A DNA stretch of 17,232 nt from JAZTZP01 sp045637525 (GTDB lineage: Bacteria > Bacillota > Clostridia > UBA1381), in the NCBI GenBank assembly GCA_045637525.1, contig JAZTZP010000149.1:1-17232 (forward strand). Direction: 5' to 3'. Made by a program: the position numbers and the translations under genes. Of this stretch, positions 7,227 through 15,479 are shown in pieces; position 1 is the stretch's first letter, and each line of letters begins with the position of its first letter. The notes below the pieces were generated by a model, which saw nothing but the letters and a program-made list of their open reading frames with translations, searched no databases and was not told where the DNA came from.

Positions 7227-8015
7227 ATGCTGCTTGCTGTTGATATAAGTAATTCATATATAACTATTGGTGTGTTTGATAAAGACAAGCTTTTGTTTGT
7301 TACGGAGCTGGTGAGTGATCTTAAACTCAGCAACGATCAGTATGCTGTGTCGATTATGGGTGTTTTGGGGCTTAACGGTGTGAAAAAACCCGAAATTGAC
7401 GGTGCGATAATCAGTTCTGTTGTACCGGAGCTTGTAAGCGTGATAAGAAGTGCGGTGCATAAGCTTTTTGGTATAAAAGCACTTGTTGTGGGCCCCGGTA
7501 TTAAAACGGGGCTTCATATATCTATTGAAAATCCGGCTCAGCTTGGAGCGGATATGGCGGCTTGTGCTGTGGGAGCTTTGGAAAGTGCACAGTTGCCTTG
7601 CGTGATTTGTGATTTTGGTACGGCGACTACTTTTACTGTTATAGATTTAAACGGTGTATTGCAGGGGGTTGTTATATGTCCCGGCATAACGACTGCGCTT
7701 AATTCGCTTACCGAAAATACGGCGTTGCTTCCGCATATAAGCGTTGAAAGTCCGAAAAGCGTTATAGGCAAGAATACCATACATTCGATGCAGTCCGGGT
7801 TTGTGTTTGGATTTGCGTCGATGATTGACGGTGTTATTGACCGGATAGAGGACGAGCTGGGTGAAAGCGTGAACGTTGTTGCAACGGGACGCCGGGCTGA
7901 GGATATTATTTGCTTTTGCAGACGTGAGATACAGAATAATCCTGTTCTTTTGCTTGAGGGGCTTAATAAAATATTTTATAAAAACATGAGAAAGCGTTAT
8001 GGAGAAGATAAATGA
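7227..8015 (+). CDS. coaX: CoaX, type III pantothenate kinase (divergent motifs)
   Basis: CoaX phosphorylates pantothenate to 4'-phosphopantothenate, the first step of CoA synthesis, using ATP and a monovalent cation. The 262-residue ASKHA-fold protein keeps SSVVPEL (63-69), NPAQLGAD (102-109, with catalytic-type D109), CDFGTATTF (128-136) and IGKNTIHSMQSG. Two departures stand out: the N-terminal phosphate motif reads DISNSY (6-11) where the family usually has DxGNT, and the residue after GAD is Met110 rather than the usual Arg. Since D6, D109 and D129 remain, it may still be active. It overlaps recQ by 4 bases (ATGA), showing translational coupling. Alternative: a CoaX-like paralogue with changed activity. 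Confidence 0.87.
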   Translation: MLLAVDISNSYITIGVFDKDKLLFVTELVSDLKLSNDQYAVSIMGVLGLNGVKKPEIDGAIISSVVPELVSVIRSAVHKLFGIKALVVGPGIKTGLHISIENPAQLGADMAACAVGALESAQLPCVICDFGTATTFTVIDLNGVLQGVVICPGITTALNSLTENTALLPHISVESPKSVIGKNTIHSMQSGFVFGFASMIDGVIDRIEDELGESVNVVATGRRAEDIICFCRREIQNNPVLLLEGLNKIFYKNMRKRYGEDK

Positions 8016-9817
8016 ATAAATATGATGCGTTAAAAAAATACTTCGGGTACAACGCTTTTCGTGAAGGGCAGTCGGAGGTAATAGACACGATACTTGAGGG
8101 AAGACAAGTTCTCGGAATTATGCCTACGGGTGCCGGGAAGTCGCTTTGTTTTCAGATTCCGGCTTTATGTATGAGCGGGATAACACTTGTAATATCGCCT
8201 CTTATTTCACTTATGAAGGATCAGGTTAATTCGCTTATACAGGCAGGAGTGAGGGCGGCGTATTTAAACAGCTCGCTCACATATGTCCAATATATGAAAG
8301 CTCTTGAGAATGCGGCTTGTGGTGTATATAAGATAATTTATGTTGCGCCTGAGAGGCTTGAGTCGGAATCGTTTTTAAACTTTGCAAGAAGGGCTGACAT
8401 ATCAATGATAGCAGTTGATGAAGCACATTGTATATCTCAGTGGGGAAATGATTTCAGACCGAGTTATCTGAAAATTCCCGAGTTTGCAAATGCTCTTCCG
8501 AAAAAACCGATAATTTCAGCGTTTACGGCAACTGCTACGCCACGTGTTGAGAAAGATATTTGTGAAAAGCTCGGACTGACAAATGCCGAGGTTATAAAAA
8601 CCGGATATGACAGGAAAAATTTGTATTTTGAAGTAATTCAGCCGGAGAATAAACGGCGTGAGCTTATAAATATTATAAATAACCATAAAAATCAGTCGGG
8701 TATTGTATATTGCAGTACCAGAAAATGTGTTGATGAGGTATATGAATTTCTTTTAGAGCGGAAAATAAATGCGGTGAAGTATCATGCCGGACTTTCTGAC
8801 ACCGAAAGAAAGGAAAATCAGGACAGGTTCTGTTTTGAGGATAATATTTTAATGGTTGCTACGAATGCATTTGGTATGGGGATTGATAAATCGGATGTGA
8901 GATATGTTTTGCATTATAATATGCCGAAGGATATGGAAAGCTATTATCAGGAGGCAGGCAGGGCAGGTCGTGACGGAGATAATGCTGACTGCATACTTTT
9001 ATATTCATATCAGGATGTTATGATTGCACAGTTTCTGATTGAACGCAGAGAAAATGAAGAGCTTATAGAGCCTGAGGTTTTAGAAAACCTGAAAAAGCGT
9101 GATTTTGAACGACTGGCTGTTATGAAAAACTATTGTGCTACTTCTTCTTGTCTCAGGAAATATATTCTGACTTATTTCGGAGAACAATATCAGGGAGAGT
9201 GCGGTGCTTGCGGAAACTGTAATGCTGAGATTGAAAAGGTTGATGTAACTGTTGTGGTAAAAGCTGTAATTGCGTGCATCAGTGAGCTTAGCATGAACTA
9301 CGGAAAATTAATGATTGCAGATATACTTTCGGGAAAAACCAACGATAAGATAGAAAGCCGCGGTCTTGACCTGATGATATCCTACGGGCTTTTGAATGAA
9401 TACAAGAATGCCGAAATAATGGCGGTAATGGATGAAATGCTTGTTGAAGGGTATTTAGGTGTAGAAAAAGAATACCGAACTCTTTATGTGACTGAGAAGG
9501 GTGCTGAGTTTGTAAAATTCGGCAGGTCGCTTATGATGAAAAAGGTTGTTGTACCCGAAAAGAAGAAGAAAAAGACGTATAGCGAAACATTTGACAATCC
9601 TGATTTGTTTGAGCTTTTACGCGAAGAACGGGCAAGGCTTGCACGAGTGCGCGGAGTGCCGGCATTCGTTGTTTTTACGGATGCTACTCTTAAGGATATG
9701 TGTGCTAAGGTGCCTCAGACTGAAGCGGAATTTTTGCAGGTTATGGGCGTTGGACAAAGAAAGGCAGAACAATTCGGAAAGAATTTTATGAAGATAATAA
9801 AAGATTATCTTAAATAG
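8012..9817 (+). CDS. recQ: RecQ, ATP-dependent 3'-5' DNA helicase
   Basis: RecQ unwinds DNA in recombination and fork repair. The 601-residue protein has the full bacterial architecture. The helicase core carries Walker A GIMPTGAGKS (residues 35-44), DEAH (136-139) followed by the aromatic-rich loop CISQWGNDFRPSY, FTATATPRV, and motif VI YYQEAGRAGRDG. The zinc-binding domain has C380, C397, C400 and C403, the spacing of E. coli RecQ. A winged-helix region follows, and an HRDC domain occupies about the last 75 residues, after a lysine-rich linker (EKKKKKTY). It starts inside the coaX stop codon and ends 18 bases before the SLH gene. The coaX pairing is unusual and probably reflects operon packing rather than shared function. 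Confidence 0.96.
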   Translation: MNKYDALKKYFGYNAFREGQSEVIDTILEGRQVLGIMPTGAGKSLCFQIPALCMSGITLVISPLISLMKDQVNSLIQAGVRAAYLNSSLTYVQYMKALENAACGVYKIIYVAPERLESESFLNFARRADISMIAVDEAHCISQWGNDFRPSYLKIPEFANALPKKPIISAFTATATPRVEKDICEKLGLTNAEVIKTGYDRKNLYFEVIQPENKRRELINIINNHKNQSGIVYCSTRKCVDEVYEFLLERKINAVKYHAGLSDTERKENQDRFCFEDNILMVATNAFGMGIDKSDVRYVLHYNMPKDMESYYQEAGRAGRDGDNADCILLYSYQDVMIAQFLIERRENEELIEPEVLENLKKRDFERLAVMKNYCATSSCLRKYILTYFGEQYQGECGACGNCNAEIEKVDVTVVVKAVIACISELSMNYGKLMIADILSGKTNDKIESRGLDLMISYGLLNEYKNAEIMAVMDEMLVEGYLGVEKEYRTLYVTEKGAEFVKFGRSLMMKKVVVPEKKKKKTYSETFDNPDLFELLREERARLARVRGVPAFVVFTDATLKDMCAKVPQTEAEFLQVMGVGQRKAEQFGKNFMKIIKDYLK

Positions 9818-9835
9818 TGGAAAGGGATGAGCTGA

Positions 9836-12157
9836 ATGCTGAAACGAAAAATTGCGGCATTTACGGCGGTATGTATGATTATAGGGGGTACGGTCGGTGA
9901 GGCCGCGTCGATACTCGGCAGTGTTATCGGTAGCTGGTATAATATTATAACACCGAATACCAATTTTTACAGTACTACTTTTATGTCGGATAATGAAAAA
10001 GTAGGACGTCAGCAGGAGTATTATTTTGAATATAAGCCCGATAGTCAGGTTGTGCCGATAGTAATAAACGGCAGTAAAATATACGGAAAACGGACGATAC
10101 TTGAAGCTGCTGAATATATGAGAAAAAATAATTTAAAGCCTTTGCTGGGAATAAACGGTGATTATTTTTCCTTTAAAACCGGAATACCTATGGGGCACAC
10201 CATAATTAACGGTGAAATTGCAACTAAGGATGATACGGGACAGAATGCAGTTGGGTTTGATGCAAACGGAAAAGGGTTTATATCATGGCTTCAGATTTCA
10301 TCGGTTATGACGGGTGAAAAGGGCAGTATGTCGATAGATTGTGTGAATAAATGGTGTCAGCCCGGGGCGGTAATATCATATCTTTTGACAGACGACTTCG
10401 GAGCGGAGACAAAGACGGCTTCGGAATGCGTTTTTGTTGTGTTTTCTCCCGAAAACGGTAGGCTTGCGATTGGTGAAAGTATAATTTTAAAGGTTGAAGA
10501 CGTTTTTGAATATAACGGGTCGGTAGGAATACCGGAAGGGAAGCTTGTGCTTTGCTTTGATAAGGCTTCGGCAAAGGCTGAATATATTGAGTTTGCAAAC
10601 GGATTGACTGTCGGCGAAACTGTCAGGGTTGAGAGCGCTTCTTTATATGATATTGAGCGCTGGAACAATGCCGAGAACGGCATGGGCAGTATTGGCGGAA
10701 GATTAATTGAAAATGGAATTGTTAATTCTAATTTTGAGGCAGGAGCTGCTCCGAGGACTGCTGTTGGAGTAAAAGCCGACGGCAATATTATATTTTATGT
10801 AATAGACGGACGACAGAAGGATTATAGCTATGGAGTTCAGATTAAAACACTTGCGAAGCGAATGGCAGAGCTGGGATGTGTTGATGCGATAAATCTTGAC
10901 GGCGGCGGCTCTACTGTGGTTGCAGGAGAGATTTCGGGAGTTGACGGATTTAATGTTTTAAACAGACCTTCGGAGGGCGGACTGAGATCTTGCGCTAATT
11001 ATATTTTCTTGCAGGACAAGAGAACGCCGACCGGTGTGCCGGGAAATATAAACGGAGAATTCAAGACAAATAATAATTATTTGTCGGGTGCGGAGGAATA
11101 TTTTTCCGATGTTTATGTAGCTGATACTGCGGGCTTTAAGATGGATTATGAGCCTGTAACATATTCTTTAACAAATCTTCATACGGCGCAAAGTACGGTG
11201 GATGAAACCGGAACTGTACGTTTGAAAGGTCAGGGAGAAACAATACTCACTATGCGTTCGGGAGAGCTTGAGCGTAATATGTCGTTATTTGTGTATACGA
11301 AGCCTGATGATATTTTAGTATATAAGAACGGCGAGGATGCTGAAGTGACACAATACAGTTTTAATACCGGTGAAGCTTTCAGTGCAGACCTTACGGCGGA
11401 CGCATATTTAAATTCAGCGTTTCTGATAGCGGAGGATTATAATTTTGAGTGGTCGGTTGAAGGTGATATAGGAAGTATAACGAATGACGGTGTGTTTACA
11501 CTGAAGTCAAACCGGGCAAATGAGGGAGCAATCGTGGTTTCGGCGGGCGGTTATGAGCATCGTATTCCTGTTACGATAACCGGTGATGAGGTTGGCATTC
11601 CTGTTTTTGCCGATCTGAACGGGCATTGGTCGCAGACTGATGTTAATGAGCTGTATAATATGGGAATTATAAACGGATTTCATGAGGATGGCGGTTTGTA
11701 TTTTAAGCCCGAGGAGCAGATGAACAGAATACAGTTCGCTGTAATGGTATGTTCACTGATGGGGATAGATGCCCAAGCTTACGAAGATGAGCCGTTTGGA
11801 TTTGCTGATGCGGAGGTTTTTGCCGACTGGATGAAAAATTATGCAAAGGCGGCTTTTTTAAACGGATTTATAAACGGTCGTGAGGACGAAAACGGTATAA
11901 GCTTTGATCCGCTGTCAGCCATAACACGAGCTGAGGCTATGACGATACTTTACAGGCTTAAGGTTGATATGAATGAGTATGACGTAACTTATTTTGCTGA
12001 TTATGATGAAGTTCCTGAGTGGGCTGTAAAAGCCGTAAATGCACTTTGTGCAAAGGGTATTGTATCGGGATATGAGGATAATACTTTAAAGCCCGGCGGA
12101 AAAGTGAAAAGAGCTGAGGCGGCGGCTATGGTATGGAGATATATAAATCAAATATAA
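9836..12157 (+). CDS. Secreted phosphodiester glycosidase (NAGPA/DUF2233-type) with Ig-like region and three SLH domains
   Basis: The 773-residue protein starts with a signal peptide (KRK, then about 16 hydrophobic residues, likely cut after VGEAA near residue 24). Residues about 70-395 form a phosphodiester glycosidase (NAGPA/DUF2233) domain with NGDYF (107-111), GHTIINGE, PRTAVGV (306-312), DGR and NLDGGGST (353-360), ending in NRPSEGGLRSCANY. Relatives hydrolyse or bind sugar-phosphodiester bonds, including the mammalian uncovering enzyme. Residues about 400-585 are beta-rich and resemble bacterial Ig-like domains (WSVEGDIGSITNDGVFT). Three SLH domains follow (about 591-644, 655-705, 720-773), which in Firmicutes bind pyruvylated secondary cell-wall polymers. 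The protein probably acts at the cell surface on wall-linked or external sugar phosphodiesters; the substrate is unknown. Ribosome binding site AAAGGG at 9821-9826. Confidence 0.9.
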   Translation: MLKRKIAAFTAVCMIIGGTVGEAASILGSVIGSWYNIITPNTNFYSTTFMSDNEKVGRQQEYYFEYKPDSQVVPIVINGSKIYGKRTILEAAEYMRKNNLKPLLGINGDYFSFKTGIPMGHTIINGEIATKDDTGQNAVGFDANGKGFISWLQISSVMTGEKGSMSIDCVNKWCQPGAVISYLLTDDFGAETKTASECVFVVFSPENGRLAIGESIILKVEDVFEYNGSVGIPEGKLVLCFDKASAKAEYIEFANGLTVGETVRVESASLYDIERWNNAENGMGSIGGRLIENGIVNSNFEAGAAPRTAVGVKADGNIIFYVIDGRQKDYSYGVQIKTLAKRMAELGCVDAINLDGGGSTVVAGEISGVDGFNVLNRPSEGGLRSCANYIFLQDKRTPTGVPGNINGEFKTNNNYLSGAEEYFSDVYVADTAGFKMDYEPVTYSLTNLHTAQSTVDETGTVRLKGQGETILTMRSGELERNMSLFVYTKPDDILVYKNGEDAEVTQYSFNTGEAFSADLTADAYLNSAFLIAEDYNFEWSVEGDIGSITNDGVFTLKSNRANEGAIVVSAGGYEHRIPVTITGDEVGIPVFADLNGHWSQTDVNELYNMGIINGFHEDGGLYFKPEEQMNRIQFAVMVCSLMGIDAQAYEDEPFGFADAEVFADWMKNYAKAAFLNGFINGREDENGISFDPLSAITRAEAMTILYRLKVDMNEYDVTYFADYDEVPEWAVKAVNALCAKGIVSGYEDNTLKPGGKVKRAEAAAMVWRYINQI

Positions 12158-12250
12158 CATCGGATCTGAAAAAATATTATCATAAATATAAAAACAACAA
12201 AGGTAATGGAATGAATCACATATTATTCTATACACAAAAGGAGCAGGAAA

Positions 12251-13531
12251 ATGAATATACTAATAAAAGGAATAAAAGCTGTATTAAAAGAAAATGACGA
12301 GTATGTAATAAAGGAAACTGATATCTACGTATCAGGAAACAGAATTGTGTCTTTAGGCGAAGCGCCGGAGGAGTTTTTGGCTGATAAAATCATAGACGGG
12401 GCAGGCAGGCTTGCTGTTCCGGGGCTTATAAATGCGCATACGCATGCATATATGAGCCTTTTCAGAAACTGCGCTGATGATCTGGCGTTTGACGACTGGC
12501 TTTTCGGAACAATTCTGCCTATGGAGGATCAGCTCAGCGGTGAGGATGCGTATTGGGGGACAATGCTTTCATGCATAGAGATGATAAAGACAGGTACTAC
12601 TGCTTTTATAGATATGCATTTGTTTCCGCATTTTGTGGCACAGGCGGTAAATGACATAGGAATGAGAGCTGTTCTTACAAGAGGGCTTGTCGGAGAGGAT
12701 GATGATGAGGGCGGAAGACGTCGTATAAATGAGGCGTTAGCTGATGTAGAAGAATTTAAGGACAATGACAGAATACAGTTTATGCTTGCACCTCATGCAC
12801 CATATACTTGTAATGACGGTTATCTGCGTATTTGTGCGGATGAGGCGAAAAAACATGGGCTTGGAATACACATTCATTTGAGTGAGTCGGAAAATGAAAT
12901 GAGCGGAATTGCTGAAAAATACGGCTGTTCACCGATAGAACTTATGGAGCGTACCGGTATTTTTGAAAATAAAACGGTCGGAGCTCATTGTGTGAATTTA
13001 AGCGATAAGGATATTGCACTTTTAAAGAAATACGATGTAACTGTTGCAACAAATCCTGTTTCGAATATGAAGCTTGGTAACGGTTTTGCACCGGTTGAAA
13101 AGCTTATTGAAGCCGGCGTTAATGTGGCACTCGGAACAGACAGCTCGGCAAGTAATAATAATCTTAATATGATAAGCGAAATGAATACTTTAGCACTTAT
13201 TCATAAAGGCAAGCTTAAAAATGCACAGACTGTTCCGGCGGAGTTTTGCTTAAAGGCAGCAACGGAGAACGGCGCAAAGGCTATGGGGCTTTCTGATGCC
13301 GGGGAGATAAAAGAAGGAAACCTTGCAGATATAAGCATAATGAATCTGAAATTCCCATGGCTTCAGCCGGAGTCGGATTTGATTGCGGCACTTAGTTATT
13401 CTGCGAGCGGAACGGAGTTTGAAACGGTGATTATAGACGGTAATATTGTTATGGAAAACGGCAGAATCGGCACTGTTGATGAAGAAGAGGTGTATCGCCG
13501 TTGCAGTGAAATAATAAACCGCATTAAATAA
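12251..13531 (+). CDS. mtaD: Amidohydrolase, 5-methylthioadenosine/S-adenosylhomocysteine deaminase type
   Basis: Enzymes of this type deaminate S-adenosylhomocysteine, methylthioadenosine or related adenosines to inosyl products, clearing inhibitory by-products of SAM-dependent reactions. The 426-residue protein has the metal site HTH (H63, H65) in PGLINAHTHAYMSLFR, the DDLAFDDWL loop, APHAPYTC, HIHLSES, GAHCVNL, NPVSNMKLG and the catalytic Asp D297 in LGTDSSASNNNLNM. These point to the MtaD/TrzA-like branch, not cytosine or guanine deaminase. Substrate preference cannot be read from sequence. It has a good AAGGAG ribosome binding site and lies 93 bases after the SLH gene, in a gap with no terminator or clear promoter, so cotranscription with coaX-recQ-SLH is possible. 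Confidence 0.87.
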   Translation: MNILIKGIKAVLKENDEYVIKETDIYVSGNRIVSLGEAPEEFLADKIIDGAGRLAVPGLINAHTHAYMSLFRNCADDLAFDDWLFGTILPMEDQLSGEDAYWGTMLSCIEMIKTGTTAFIDMHLFPHFVAQAVNDIGMRAVLTRGLVGEDDDEGGRRRINEALADVEEFKDNDRIQFMLAPHAPYTCNDGYLRICADEAKKHGLGIHIHLSESENEMSGIAEKYGCSPIELMERTGIFENKTVGAHCVNLSDKDIALLKKYDVTVATNPVSNMKLGNGFAPVEKLIEAGVNVALGTDSSASNNNLNMISEMNTLALIHKGKLKNAQTVPAEFCLKAATENGAKAMGLSDAGEIKEGNLADISIMNLKFPWLQPESDLIAALSYSASGTEFETVIIDGNIVMENGRIGTVDEEEVYRRCSEIINRIK

Positions 13532-13567
13532 TATCAATATAATCAATGTATTTATCAAAATTCCCTA

Positions 13568-13596
13568 TGGAAGTTTAGCATGATTTGTATTATAAT
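13568..13596 (+). promoter_or_regulatory. Putative SigA-type promoter overlapping a terminator
   Basis: A perfect -10 TATAAT (13591-13596) lies 17 bases after a weak -35-like TGGAAG (13568-13573; 3 of 6). Initiation would fall near 13603, inside the left arm of the hairpin at 13598-13633. A transcript starting here would have a leader of about 50 bases before the ATG at 13653. Confidence 0.55.
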
Positions 13597-13597
13597 G

Positions 13598-13640
13598 AGA
13601 ATTAAGTAACGGAAAAACTGTTGCTTAATTCTTGTTTTTT
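13598..13640 (+). terminator. Strong intrinsic terminator touching the next gene's ribosome binding site
   Basis: The left arm (13599-13612) and right arm (13618-13631) form a 14-bp stem with two G-U pairs around AAAAA, extended by an A-T pair at 13598/13632, then TTGTTTTTT. GGAGG of the next gene begins at 13641, directly after the T-tract. It probably ends the amidohydrolase transcript and may also attenuate transcription into the TIM-barrel genes. Confidence 0.85.
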
Positions 13641-13652
13641 GGAGGAAGAAAA

Positions 13653-14501
13653 ATGCTTGATTATAAAATTACAGGATTTTCGGATGAAATATCTTCCGAT
13701 ACAACGGTGCAGTTTGAAAATTTAAACAGACTGGGAATAGAATATTTTGAACCGAGAGGAATAGATGGAAAAAACATATCGGAGCTTGATGATGACGAAG
13801 CTTATGCATTAAAAGAGAAAATGGATAAGTTTGGAATTAAAGTTTCATCTGTTGGCTCGCCTATTGGAAAGATAGATATCGCTGATGATTTTGAAGAGCA
13901 TATGAAATTGCTTGCACGTGTTATAAAAACAGCAAAAATTCTTGGCTGTAAATATATTCGTGTATTCAGCTTTTTCATAAAAGACGGTGAGTATGAAAAA
14001 CATCAGGATGAGGTTTTAAGAAGAATGCGTGAAATGACTTCGCTTGCAGAGCGTGAGGGGGTTATACTTCTTCATGAAAACGAAAAGGGGATATACGGCG
14101 ATAATGCGGAGCGCTGTGCACAGGTTATAGAGACGGTTAATTCGGATAATTTAAAGGCGGTGTTTGATCCGGCAAATTTTGTACAATGCGGCGTAGATAC
14201 ATATCCTCATGCTTTTGAAATAATGAAGAAGCACGTTGTATATATGCATATTAAGGATGCATTATCTGACGGAACAGTTGTGCCGTCGGGACATGGTGAA
14301 GGACATTTACCTCAGATTTTACAGGCGCTTTCAGATATGAATTACAAAGGCTTTTTAAGCTTGGAACCGCATCTCGGCTCGTTTGAAGGGCTTGCGGCTT
14401 TAGAGCTTGGTGATGAAATGGAAAAGCTTGATAAAAGCGACGCATCAAAGTTTGAGATAGCATATAATGCTTTAAAAAAGGTTATAGAAGGAGTTAAGTG
14501 A
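13653..14501 (+). CDS. Sugar phosphate isomerase/epimerase family TIM-barrel protein
   Basis: This 282-residue protein belongs to the xylose isomerase-like/AP endonuclease 2 TIM-barrel superfamily. Likely metal ligands are E142 (LLHENEKG), D172 (FDPANF), H199 (YMHIKD) and E238 (LSLEPHL), the Glu-Asp-His-Glu set of the family; GHGEGHLP precedes the last one. Members isomerise or epimerise sugars, keto-inositols or phosphorylated forms, and the reaction is not predictable from motifs. The start is ATG at 13653 with GGAGG at 13641-13645; the upstream in-frame TTG at 13632 lies within the terminator tail and is rejected. One base separates it from a second gene of the same superfamily, and the two are surely cotranscribed. 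Confidence 0.87.
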   Translation: MLDYKITGFSDEISSDTTVQFENLNRLGIEYFEPRGIDGKNISELDDDEAYALKEKMDKFGIKVSSVGSPIGKIDIADDFEEHMKLLARVIKTAKILGCKYIRVFSFFIKDGEYEKHQDEVLRRMREMTSLAEREGVILLHENEKGIYGDNAERCAQVIETVNSDNLKAVFDPANFVQCGVDTYPHAFEIMKKHVVYMHIKDALSDGTVVPSGHGEGHLPQILQALSDMNYKGFLSLEPHLGSFEGLAALELGDEMEKLDKSDASKFEIAYNALKKVIEGVK

Positions 14502-14502
14502 A

Positions 14503-15258
14503 ATGGATAAAAGAATAGGAGCACAATATTATACAATACGGGACTTTTGTCAGACAACTGAAGATTTTGATGATGCGTGCAGAAAAGTAGCGGAAATCGG
14601 GTATAAAACGGTACAGCTTTCGGGAATAGGAGCTATTGACCCTCAGGATATAAGAAAAATACTTGACAAATATTCGCTTGAGGCTATATGTACACACCGA
14701 CCGGCAAAAGAGTTTACTGAGGAGTTTGATAAATTAGTTGAATTTCATAAGATAACAGGCTGTAAATATGCCGGACTCGGCTCTATGCCCGGATTTAATG
14801 CAAAAAGAGAAACAATTGACAGCTTTATAAAAACATATGACCCGATAGCTAAAAAGCTCAAAGAGCATGGCTTGATACTTACATACCATAACCATGCGTT
14901 TGAGTTCGAGAAAATAGACGGAAAGTATGTGTTTGACATACTTGCAGAGGGTGTTAAAGATATGGAGTTTATCTTAGACGCATATTGGCTTTCATATGCA
15001 GGCGTAAATCCTGCAAAATATATTAAAAAGCATAAAGACAGAATTGCCTGCGTGCATTTTAAGGATATTCGTGTAGTGGAAAATCAGGTTGGTATCTGTG
15101 AGGTTTTAGAGGGGAATATCGACTGGGATGACGTTATAGAGGCTTGTGAATATGCGAATGTTAAATATGCGTTTGTAGAGCAGGACACTTGCGACGGCGA
15201 CCCGTTTGACAGTCTGAAAATCAGCTATGATAACTTAAAAGCAAAAGGCTTTTGCTGA
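14503..15258 (+). CDS. Second sugar phosphate isomerase/epimerase family TIM-barrel protein
   Basis: The 251-residue protein is a shorter xylose isomerase-like TIM barrel, starting MDKRIGAQYYTIRDF, a common opening in this family. Candidate metal-site residues are E134 in YHNHAFEFE (128-136), D159 (ILDAYW), H185 (VHFKD) and E226 (FVEQD). It differs clearly from its neighbour upstream, so the pair looks like two specialised paralogues rather than a recent duplication. The stop of the first gene and this ATG are separated by one base, with GGAG inside the end of the upstream gene. Sugar or inositol catabolism is a reasonable guess, but no kinase, dehydrogenase or transporter is nearby to support it. 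Confidence 0.87.
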   Translation: MDKRIGAQYYTIRDFCQTTEDFDDACRKVAEIGYKTVQLSGIGAIDPQDIRKILDKYSLEAICTHRPAKEFTEEFDKLVEFHKITGCKYAGLGSMPGFNAKRETIDSFIKTYDPIAKKLKEHGLILTYHNHAFEFEKIDGKYVFDILAEGVKDMEFILDAYWLSYAGVNPAKYIKKHKDRIACVHFKDIRVVENQVGICEVLEGNIDWDDVIEACEYANVKYAFVEQDTCDGDPFDSLKISYDNLKAKGFC

Positions 15259-15379
15259 TAGTGCAGAATAAGATTGATAATTAATTGTCAATTGCAACTG
15301 TTTATAGTTTGTTAGATTATAGCAAAATATATAAATTGCACAAAAATAAAAAATATTAAAACTTTTTTTCAAAATACTC

Positions 15380-15408
15380 TTGTATATTTTGGGAATTTGA
15401 GTTAAAAT
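15380..15408 (+). promoter_or_regulatory. SigA-type promoter for gap
   Basis: TTGTAT (15380-15385), 17-base spacer, TAAAAT (15403-15408). The start near 15415 would give a leader of about 65 bases with AGGAGG at 15465-15470, 9 bases before the ATG. The -35 is weak (3 of 6). The 15259-15379 stretch upstream is AT-rich and shows no convincing terminator for the TIM-barrel genes. Confidence 0.6.
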
Positions 15409-15479
15409 ATATGATAGATAAGTTTGGAAATTCATTTCAGACTTAAAAAATTATATTTACTTTTAGGAGGAATAAAATC

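Noticed and set aside
13632..13652. TTG at 13632 as start of the first TIM-barrel gene
   Set aside because: It lies in the terminator T-tract and the added residues would encode the ribosome binding site; ATG at 13653 is correctly spaced from GGAGG.
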